Positions 53,816 through 64,000 of a DNA stretch of 64,000 bases are shown piece after piece (position 1 is the stretch's first letter; each line of letters opens with the position of its first letter). The stretch is from NCBI GenBank assembly GCA_019055375.1, contig JAHQIW010007012.1:62001-126000 (forward strand), written 5' to 3'. The notes under the pieces were generated by a model that had not been told where the DNA came from, made no database searches, and saw nothing but the letters and a program-made list of their open reading frames with translations. The stretch is from Parelaphostrongylus tenuis. Lineage: Eukaryota > Nematoda > Chromadorea > Rhabditida > Metastrongylidae. A program made the position numbers and the translations under genes.

Positions 53816-56289
53816 CCTGAGAAAATCGAGTTGTAAGCAAAATTCTACCTCAGATAGAAGCTGAAAGCACAATCACTCACAACGGGGGCGCCTGCTACCA
53901 CTACACCACCGAGGCCATCGCTATGTCATCACTTCTTTAATGAATTACTAGAGCTAGGATACCACTAATTGTAAACACAGGTGGTCGTTATCGTGATTTA
54001 TGCCATAAAATTTTATAAAAAACGGAATGTTCATTCCCATTTTACTCTAAAACGAGCTTTCATATATCGGTTTACTGAGAAGCCTACGTGAGAACTGATT
54101 TTTCGCGTGATTCCACATACATCTCTTTCTTCAACGGCTATTTATTCCAGTTGTGCCTCCATCTTTTGATTTCTGAAAATCTGGGTCCTCAAAAGCGCGG
54201 ATAAATCCAGGGGATGGAGCAAAGTCGCCGTGTAAGTGTATTAATGTCGTCTGTAAAAGTGGCGCTACTGTGTGAAGAAAGTTTATTGGAATCGCGTTTG
54301 AACAACACAATAGATGATACGACTTGAACCGATTAGGGAAGTCCCACATCATTAGAGTAGACTGATGTAATGATCAGAACATATTTCAAATAAGTATTCT
54401 ATTACGTTCAATTTCCTACCTTCAAATGCACTAGAGATGGTTGGTAGAGCGCCAAGCTTTGTTTATTAATTACTCATTTTCTGAGCATCCGAAAGAGAGC
54501 AATCGCGGGTTCAAAGCCCAGCTAGGATCTAGAGTTATATTCGTGGCTAAGTGACCCCAGCTGGCTGTACGTGAGAACAGCTTTCAAGAAAAGGTTCTAA
54601 AGACATATGTTCCTATGTTGCCAGATAGCATCCTCACAGCGCAATGTTTTCTTTAATATGTGATATGTTTGTCAGAGATTGCTAACATTTCGGCAGTTTA
54701 GCCTTCTTCACAGCCTGGAAAGGTCAGATTCGGCGCATTTTATGCAGTCAGTCGCTGTCATGACTCCAGGAGCAAGAATACAAAACCTAAACAAGTCCTT
54801 CACTTGCTAATACAAGCCGACTTTCCTTTGATCATGAGAAAAACAATCAGTCATATTTTCTTTGCTGATTACACCTAACAGGAAATCTCAATAGCAGTTT
54901 TGATTGAACCAACGTGTCGCCGCGTTTCGTCTTCTCCAAGGCCAATGGTTTAAGTCGATCGTTCAACTGCCATTCGTCCTGATACAGACCGTCTGCACTG
55001 AGTGGTGAAAGATATGCTTGTTTTAGGCCCAAAAAATCAGCCCAGGGCACGGGTTGAGCTCATACAAGATAACACGATACTCCTCCTTTTGATGCACTGT
55101 TGGGATTTTCGAATCAATTCAAAACGCGTGGAGAGTTTAATGCATTGATCCGATTCTTCCACGGAAACGGTGTTTCATATTTCAAAATCTTCTCCAGACT
55201 TGAAGAAATTAGGTTTTGATATGACCCTGCCCTAGGTCATGAGAGTCAAAGCATGTGAGTTACGTATTAATGTGATCTCTTCAGGCTCTGAAGAATCTGA
55301 ACCCTTGAAGACATTGACAGTTGCCAAATAAACAAAGGTTCGATGAGATCATGTCCTCCTAGATCATGTCCTGTCCAAAATATGTAATAATACCGTTTAA
55401 CGTTCTAGGCGTGTTCAACCATGATGGACTCAGTATACATAGGGCATTTTCATTTTCTATGCCAGATGCTGCGACAATGCGTGCAATCATCAATTCTTAG
55501 GATACTCGGGTATACTCATCTACAAACGCTTCAAGCGTGTGACGAGACAAGTATCCGTAAAAAAGACTGTGACCCGTAGATTCTAGTCGAGAATACAAAG
55601 TGCAGACATGCACTAAGACACTGAAGCAAAACTGAAACTTGCGCCCCTATATCTCATACGTGTAAAGTGTCTCTTCCATTAAAAGTCCTTTTTAGCATTA
55701 GGAAATTCATCAAAAAAGATCTGTGCAGGACGAGTACGTACTGCAAAGAGGAGAACAAATATTATATAATTTCAGAAACAGTAAGCGGTTAGTCATTGTT
55801 GACCTATTCACTAGCGCCTATATGCAATGTTTGATGGCGGTTAGTATGTTCTGGGAGTGATTTAATAACCGGGAAGGTACCTTGCATAATGAACTTCGCC
55901 AAAATGATCATTGAACTGGCTCTAAATAATATTGACGCAATTGCAGAAAGTGCTCTGGAAGGTGTCGGCTAAAGTGTTTTGATCTGTTTTTGAAAAGCCG
56001 AATAAAATCTAAATCCTATCGAATTCCACACATTCATTCCTCAGGGGCAAATGTGAGAATATACCTCGGAAAACACCATAAAAGCAAAATCAGCTCCTGA
56101 TGAATAAAAAATGATCAAAGAGGGGTAGGAAGTAGTCAAAAAAAATATACAGCTTGAATCGATCGTGGATTGGAGGTAGTATTCCACCTGTAGTCACCGG
56201 GTTGCCCCATAATTTCTATCACTTTTGAAATGTTTTCGGCCGTGTTTTCGAGATCTGGTGCATTACATTCCGTTCCTGGCTAAATTTCG

Positions 56290-57120
56290 GCTTAGATGCG
56301 TTTTGGCGGTTTCGCAATTATTTCTGTAGCAGTTGAACACCTTTTTTTTAAATCGAGCTATTATTCATTTATTCGAAGAAATCAGGGATTTAATTATCAT
56401 CATAATTTAGAGCATGTAATCATTTTCCGGGCAAGGATTGGATGCCTTCTTCTGAGAAAGAATAAGGCTGGCGAGCGAAGAAATCAATGTGGTCACTTTG
56501 AGCTAGTTACTCGTTAAAATTTGTCTCCCAACAGATGCCGCTCCAGAGAACGGAAAAGATGATAATGCAATAGAGCGGTATCAGACTGTATGATAGATGC
56601 GGCTCGGTGATCAAATCCAGTTTCGCCAAAGTGTGGAGAGTCGACTTTGCAATGTGACGTTGAGCGTTATCTTGGAGAATGGCGAAGCTGTCGTTTCTGG
56701 CGTTTCTTTCACAGTGTCGCGGCCAAATTTCTTGAGTTGTCGTTTCCCGTAGACGTCGACGTTGATGGTCTGCTTTTTGTCGCGCAGTTTTTCACGGCAT
56801 GCCCTGCTAATCCCGGAAGCCGAGGGCATATTCTTTCAAACATGGAATTTGCGCTATGGTTGAGTTGACGGGTATTTACTGCGATGCAGCCATTAGACGT
56901 AGCGCGTGTTGTTCTCGTAGTAAATTCAGAACTCATCTCCAATGATGATCGACTTGAGCTAGTCTTGCATGTGCGCTTACAGCAGAAGACTTTCGCAGTT
57001 GGCCAGGCGTCCTGTGCGGTCGTGGTCGGTTAGTGCACGAGGTATCCATCAAGAAATAACTTTGAGTTAGTTTACTTCATTTTGATGGCGAGCGATGGTG
57101 TTACGGCCATATCTCAGCTT
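56290..57120 (-). pseudogene. Decayed mariner transposase
   Basis: Minus strand, with frameshifts and stops. In order: NTIARHQNEVN, WIPRALTDHDRTGRLANCES, YYENNTRYV and WLHRSKYPST (around the first catalytic D region), TINVDVYGKRQL, a KSTLxTLAKLDLI-like stretch and FFSEEGIQSLPGK near the C-terminus. These are mariner landmarks in the right order. The N-terminal DNA-binding part was not found. A candidate terminal sequence CCGGGTTGCCCCATAATTTC lies at ~56198. Confidence 0.82.
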
Positions 57121-60100
57121 CTGTCCAAGCTACTAGAACATTCTCCAGCATACCACAGCCTTTTAGCAATAACTCGATTTGAAATAGAAAAAAAGTTGGA
57201 TAAAGCAATTGCACGGGAGAAATTATAGGATAACTCAATAAAAGACTTGGTCAATATTCTAATAGGGAGAAAACAGAAATTGGAGACGACATAAAACATT
57301 TCAAAATGTACTGTTAAGGCTATTAACAGGAAGACACATTCAAATTTCTGATAATATATTGTAACCGTCCATCACCAACACATTGGCAAAGATGTCGAGT
57401 TCTCACTGCAGACTTTTATGAAACGCGTTTGCACTTGGTCGGATAAGCAGGATGTGCTGCTGTCTTGAAAATTTTCAGTAAAATCGTCACTTATTTGTCA
57501 CTTTAATGTCACTTATTTTTGCTTTCTATCAACGGACAATGTTATAATCGAACGGATGCAGAGCAGATTTTACTTGAGCGACATTCAAAAAAAAATTGAA
57601 AGTTCCTTTTAACGGAATCTGTACACATGCCAACTTTCAAAAAAGATTTTTTCAGCGATAACCTAGGAAGTCAATCAAACGTCGTAGCAGTTGATTGATG
57701 ATTTGGCAGCTTTCCATCATGACGCCACTGATAGTCAACCTTCTAGATGTAATCATCTTGTAAATAGTAGTAATCGATGTGGGTAAGCTAAAAAGCAGTG
57801 GAAATGAATTAATCATAAACAACAGCTCAGCCCTGTTACCTAAAGTACAGCTATTCATTCCATTAGTCTCTCTCACTATTCGTCTCCATTCCTCAAATGG
57901 ATAAGCTTATCTTGACCACGAAAGTCTAAAGAGCTTAATGGATTATTGTTTGTCTTCGTCCGTAAAACTATCTCTAAGTAATTAAAGTAGCGTTTTTCAA
58001 AATAATACTTGTTTGCTTCGCCATCGCATTAGATACTAGGTGCTGTTAAAAAGTTGTATGTACTTCTAATTGCCCTCATATGCATTAAAATTTGTGTAAA
58101 AATAAGAAAAAAATGACGGTAACTATAAAATATAAAGGACAACTCACATGCCAGAGCTTGAATATAGCTCTGGTAGGAATCTGTAGAATAAGTGGAATTA
58201 GCGAAGTTCAGCGAGTTTTTGACGTGCTTTCTTTTTTTGAAGAAATCCCCTAGAGTCCTAGCCCATACTGTTAAGGAAAACGCATAAATCACTTAAGAAC
58301 AAACCATCATCTATAGCGTTGGAAAATTGATTTAGAACAAGCAGTAGAAATGCGTGGAAGATTCGCCTTCGTTTCATTGTACTTCATTCGGCGACTAAAA
58401 ATTCAGAATTTCGAGTTCGAAAGGACCTCATGTGCCCTAGCATGGCTGTCACTTGGTTAGCACGCCCTATGGTGGTGAAGCAGTGTTCTACAGCGACCGA
58501 GGGGAGCAGAGAGGTTGTTTGTGCCAACCTGTATCTGAAATAAACCCTATTTTATTCTCAGACGAAACGGATTCCATGTGCGATCGATATGAGTCGTTGG
58601 TTGAAAAACTGCTTGTAGAGTAGAGGGAAAGGAAAGTTTAGCCTGACAATATCCTAAGAGGACGTGTATAAGCATGTGTAGAACATAACGTTACAGCCTA
58701 GTTCATGATGGTAAAGTGTCTTGCTTTTTTGTAAAATCATAACGCCTATACACCTCATTCATTCAGAGACCTAATTGAAAATGAGGAAAAATTAGCACTG
58801 CTTCGTAACGACAAATGAATGTTTCAATATAATTTAGTGCAAGTACAAAAACAAGTGCTGTAGCAAAGCGACACTAATGTATGAATGCGAAGAAGTCATG
58901 AAAGAAGGTTTGCATTTTTTTTTGATGACTTTAGGATACAATTGGAGAGCCACAAAAGGTGGCGGTTGTGATCACATAATGATGTCACAAACACATTCAT
59001 GCGTTTAAATGTCCAATAATTCGAAAACTGACAACATTAGAACATAGAGAGGGGATCAGGGTGGAAAAACTCGAATATATCAAAAAGCCAGGAGAGTTGA
59101 AATCCCAACAAGGCTTCTGTTGAAGCGAATATTCACACAAGTCGTTCTTCTGAGATTAATTAAAGAAATTCAAAAAATTACTCAGATCTGTATAGCTGCT
59201 GTAAGAAAATTCGTTGAGAAGATACTAACGTTGGTACCGTGTTCTTCGACGGTTTCACAAAGTTTAATAAATCAAAGACTCTCATTTCACTCTGTGGCAT
59301 TCAAAAAGGATTATCCAGGGACAGGTGATGTTTTTTATGCTTTAATTAAATGCTCTCCCTACTCCTGCACTGACTGTAGTTCCAGTAATTCGTAACTCAG
59401 AGCATCAGCAAAATCCTCTATAAATCCCAATTTAATTCTGCCAGAACATTCAAGTATACTACGGCTCTTCGACAAACACAAATAGCGCCAAGTTGTTCGA
59501 ACACCGCATCCATTGCTAAACAAATACTCACGGATGACCAATTCAGATTTTTTAAGAGACGTGGGATTTTTGTTGATTCTACGATTCATGGCGACTCTAA
59601 CCTCTTCCAGAACGAACGTTGATTGATGACGACTCTAACCTCTTCCAGAACGAGTACAGACCTTAGAGGTAATCTGCTTAGAATTCGTTTAAACACAATC
59701 AACAACAAGCATGAAAAATTCCGACATGCGTATGAGTACCGTAAGTCGTCATTATGATGCCTAGAAAAGTCCATGTTTTGAATCGTATTCGAATATTCTT
59801 GACTCACGCTTAATCTCCTAACTACCTGGAAACATGCCAAGTAGTATAACGACTTCCTTCAAATAGAAGAATCCATGAACGTGGGTACAGGCAGTCATCA
59901 CTCGTTCCCATGATAAATTAAGATTAAATCGAGTTCGACACGCTATGCAGAGCTAGAAGAAACTGAAACTGCCGAAAAAATTGTGAAAGCATTTAGTGCA
60001 CGCATGTCAGATTGTGGTTAAATTCTAATAAGGGAATTTGGAAAAAAATTCCAATTAGCTTTGTTTTTATGATACTCTCACTAGATAACAAAAATGAGAA

Positions 60101-61841
60101 TTTAGTTACCAATCGAAGGCACACTGTTAGGTCAATTCCAGACTTATGTAGCTGCTTATAAATAGAAGAGGCAATGAAGGAGGCTTATCAGTGGTTCAGA
60201 GTCATATCTGCGAATGTCGAAGAGGCTTGATAGACATACTACTTACGGAAAATAAGTTGCGATTGCTCAAGCGGATAAAAGCAATCGATATCCAGGAGAA
60301 CGGAGACTTTGTCTAATAGCCATTTGGCAAGTTCCTTTCATTTAAAAGTTATTTCGCCCTCTTTTGAAGGCACTTGACATGGTGCAAAATTTCGACAGCG
60401 TAAATAAAAATTAGTCTGACCAGTGAAAGCGAATAGTGTTTCAGGACTGTGAGCTCGGATTATGTACTCAGGCGCGCGGAAGAAAGAATATCGAAACAAA
60501 TAGATGATTTGAATGTGAATGAGGCATGTTGACGTAGGCATGTTTCATCGAAAGGTCATCTCCGTTAGCTGTAAAACTTAGTGGGCGGTGAAAGCAGAAA
60601 ATCGCCGAATAAGTTTCTGCTAGAGACAAAATAACTAAGCTTTTCACTCAAAAGCTACCGAATGATGTCAAAAACGATTGCCACGAAATATCAAGGACAG
60701 CTACTCGAGCCGTTTATAGGAGTACTAAAGGACGGGAAACAATTGGCGACCAGCGGTTAATCGCCGGACATCAAGGACGTGCAAATCAAAATTTCCGCAA
60801 CGGTGCATATTTCATGACGCACTTTAAATAAATGAGAAAAAGTGGGAATTGTTGCTCACAAGAACATCGCCGAATGGCAGTCCACTGGTGGGTGGAAATG
60901 ACGTGCAGAGCACAGAAGTGCTCAATCGCACCGAAAATAAGGAAGGCTTTGGAAAATTTGTTCAAATACTTAGAGTGGACGATTGATAATAGAGTAGTCG
61001 ACAACGAAAAGAACGAAACGAAAGATAGTGTTGGTGCCATCGCGTTATATTTCGGCATTGTCGACTTGAAATGGTCAAAGTTGACATACTATTGCTCACA
61101 AAAATTTCTAGAGATTGAATAAAAAAAAACGAAAGACAAGAGTAGTCGTCAGCGCATCTATAGTCAAAATCTGTTGGAAAGGAGATAAGGTTAGGCAGAA
61201 TTTCACAATCGTACCTCACAAAAGTAAAAAAAAAACCAGAGCGATTTTTTTTATCGTGTAGAGATTCATCCATAGAGCTTTTCTATTATAGTATAGAGCG
61301 GGAGTCTCCACTAACAACACAGAACCGCTTGGGAAATACACGGGCTGGACTGACGGCTGTCATACACGTGTTAACAAGAAGGTGCACTGCTGGCCCGCCT
61401 AATCCACTACCGAATAATACTCTCATCATCAGATTGGGCGGAGATTTCTTTCCTCGATGAGAGCAGAAATTTGAAGAGCAAAATCTGGGAAGCTCAGAAT
61501 CTTTGCCTACGTCACGACTATTGTGTGCGGTGTTTCAACGTGTACGAGCAGAGCGAAAGCTCTTAGGCGATGTAATAGTAGCATTGTCGTTCGTAGGTTC
61601 TCGTCGAACTAAAATCTCATATCGTCTCCGTTGATGGTATGTCGGGTTTCAAAGCTACCATATCCGGCGCTCATGTCACAACCGATGATGACCGTGATGA
61701 CCGACAATCAGCAATAAACATGACAAGGTCGAGCATGATGCCTTCACTCAACAGAGCACTGATGTTTACAGCTGTCTCAAAAAGTGCTTCTCCACGAAGG
61801 TATCTGCCGTAGACTATTGCCTGAATTTGATTTTCATAAAG

Positions 61842-62130
61842 GATAAAGCTCTCGGTGTTGATCAATTCCTGAGCGCATGCGCCATGCATTCGTCTTGAAT
61901 GTTTAGCTTCGTTCGAGGTGACTGAATGCATATTTGGCCTACAATGACTTGCGAAGACCTACCAAATGTATCAGGTCAGTGTGGCTAGTCCACTCAGACA
62001 AGTCTGGCACCGATTTACCGACCTCAGAGGGATTAAATTCTTGGTGAGCCATGAGAGTGAAACCGAACCATCAGCCTTACATGCGACACAGAGCACCTCT
62101 CTAACCACTGCGCTACTATGTTCTTCTGAT
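61842..62130 (-). mobile_element. tRNA-derived SINE, copy 7
   Basis: Reverse copy with GTGAAACCGAACCATCAGCC (box B complement) and CTCTCTAACCACTGCGCTAC (box A complement at ~62097). The body GAATGCATATTTGGCCTACA matches the family. Confidence 0.8.
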
Positions 62131-64000
62131 TATTGCTCATTCTGTTTATTGACTGAAGTTTAGAAATTGTGTCACAGATTTCATATCTCTGGGTAAATGT
62201 GAATTAATCCATAGTGTAGCCGTATGCAACGAAGCTGATAACATTTTTGAAAATGAGGAGAGATTTCCTTTCCTAAGCACTTACATTTTTCTTGTCGTAC
62301 CAGTAGAGAAAGTGGACAACAGCAATATGATTTGAAAGATTTCATTTAGTATAAGAATACAGCAAACTCAGTTTCCGATAAAAAAACAATTCGTCTAAAG
62401 AATTAGTGAATACTTTTAAGCGGAAAATGAAGGAAGATAACGCTTTCATTGTCGATCAAACACACGTTGTTGATGTTTGTGTTTCACTCCAGTGTGTGCT
62501 CTATTCATAAATTCGGAGCGACAATTATTTTTATGGATTGGTCTCATACGACTTAGCGCACGTCGTAGCGTTATGCTGTGCACCTTTTCTAATGAAATAA
62601 TTTCATCTAAAAAGTATAAATCTCATTGGATTGTCGGATGTATCGGAGATTTCGCCACAAATGGAAAAGGCTCGTAATGTCAGATGACGATGTCAGAAAA
62701 TGAGAATAAACTATTCTTTGTTTCAAGGGATTTTTGCACCAAAATCACTGCAAATATTGGCCAGGTTCAGGCGGCATAAAAAAATTTATGAGATCTTGAC
62801 GACATCGTTAAGGAGTTATGAGACGTTGACGAGAACATGGGAGTTTGGAGACGTTGACGACAACGTGATATGAAATTGTGAGGTGTTAAGGAGAGAAGGC
62901 GGGAAAAGAGGATTTGTGGGGAATCTGCATGTCATCATCATGATGTTAATCACGTTCTTCACGATAGGAGATTATCCTAAATAAAGAGGAAACTCGGAAA
63001 TACCTACTTCCGCCAATACTTTACTCAAAAACCTTCGGAAGTAAGTAATGATTTTTGAAGGATACAACATCTACTGCTCTTCATTGCAATTGCATAGCAT
63101 CAACTATTCTCATGTAATCAGAATGAATTAGAACAGCGCTCATTCAGCCCGAAAAAATTGCCGTTTTCAGTTACGAATCAAATCGGACTAAAACAATTGA
63201 TTTTTTTAGAGTACACTAAGATTTTTTGTTGTTAAATAGAAAATAAAGTGGTGAAGTCGCTTTAGTTTGATGAAAGTGCCAAACATATGTCCACGACCTC
63301 GTGAGAAAAGACAAAACAGATTTTAGGAATGAACTGATTAACTGAGATACGATGAGTGAAAAAAACTCGATGAGGCTTTCTTGAGTAATCATTCGACTTT
63401 TCTACTCCAGGGAAGATGAGGGTGTGAAGTTCGAGTAAAATCGTTGGTGTCTCTAGTCCACTGTCGAATTATATCCCATGTGACTGATAATTACGATAAA
63501 GAACTTTGATAATAGCACATCAATATAAGGATTAAAACCCTCCTAATATACCGAAACACAACCTTCCAAATATAATCTACTAGAATTATAAAACGCCGCG
63601 AATAGCGTGAGGGCACTGATACTGCTGAATAGACGGTTCTCAATTTCGCGTTAGAGAATCAAAGGTTTTCTATCCCAACTGGCTCGGTCCATCTGTACCA
63701 GACTTGTCTGAGGTGAGTTCGACCCCTACAATATACAAAACCTATTGCGCTCCGGCGATGAAGTTCTTGTAACATCTTATAACACCCAAATCATCAAACA
63801 ACTGCAATAGCACGGCTCCCTCGGAATCTGGGAAGGGTCAGCTCGACTGACCAGCATTAATTACTTCTATAAAAGCTATAAAAAATACTCAAGCAGCATG
63901 TCAAGCAATACGCAAAAGCTCGAGGACATTTGTGGAATCCAAGAGAATTTGAAAAAAAGAGAATGATAGAAGTAATAAGGTCTCTGAAAGATGTGATGTG

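Larger units (their letters stand above)
53058..64000. other. Region right of the first visible LAR exon
   Basis: Presumed upstream LAR intron or 5' flank. No signal-peptide exon was recognised. It holds a dispersed repeat (53545-53815), tRNA-like fragments (53885-53930 minus, 54430-54540), a Penelope terminus fragment (54670-54730), the decayed mariner (56290-57120), a 30-bp direct duplication with ACTCTAACCTCTTCCAGAAC (59586 and 59631) and a SINE (61842-62130). Other stretches show nothing I can name. Confidence 0.55.

Noticed and set aside
54131..54352. Minus-strand ORF as a possible LAR signal-peptide exon
   Set aside because: There is no N-terminal hydrophobic signal followed by a phase 1 donor that would join exon 1.
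55275..56115. Further CTGATGA/CTGAAGA words as hammerheads
   Set aside because: No GAAA box or stem I partner at the right distance.

Overview
The window looks like nuclear DNA of a nematode, most likely a strongylid (clade V, hookworm-like) worm. It is AT-rich and has compact in-frame exons with short nematode-type acceptors (TTTCAG and TTTTAG). The introns are long and packed with repeats. There are mariner transposase remnants and a Penelope-like retroelement. The order is inferred from general character, not from a species match.

One protein-coding gene dominates. It lies on the minus strand and spans 5239-53057 as 24 recognisable exons. Read 5' to 3' (right to left) the exons encode three immunoglobulin domains followed by seven fibronectin type III domains. 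Residue patterns match LAR-family receptor protein tyrosine phosphatases (Drosophila Lar, vertebrate PTPRF/PTPRS/PTPRD, C. elegans ptp-3). About 3.03 kb of coding sequence is spread over 47.8 kb, so roughly 94% of the locus is intron. The signal-peptide exon (expected to the right), and the last FN3 domains, transmembrane segment and tandem phosphatase domains (expected to the left), were not found here. Four small frame problems occur in otherwise clean exons and look more like assembly indels than decay.

Layout by region. 1-5238: downstream intron of the LAR gene, holding an internally deleted mariner (6-770), an unrecognised exon-like ORF (854-1127) and a 130-bp tandem repeat. 5239-15077: FN3 domains 7 to 5. 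15078-32979: a 17.9-kb intron crowded with foldback elements, a short-inverted-repeat mariner MITE, a 22-bp minisatellite and SINE copies. 32980-40847: FN3 domains 4 to 1 and Ig3. 40848-48568: a 7.7-kb intron with a Penelope-like element (46566-48262) flanked by ~340-bp inverted repeats. 48569-53057: Ig2 and Ig1. 53058-64000: no gene recognised, with a decayed mariner transposase at 56290-57120.

The most unusual content is a dispersed repeat family whose arms carry type I hammerhead ribozyme motifs with a 2-bp stem III. Stem I co-varies between copies, and some copies lie head-to-head in foldback pairs. The window also has at least seven copies of a tRNA-derived SINE and several inverted-repeat DNA elements with TTAACCC-like ends. 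Together these explain most of the intron expansion.
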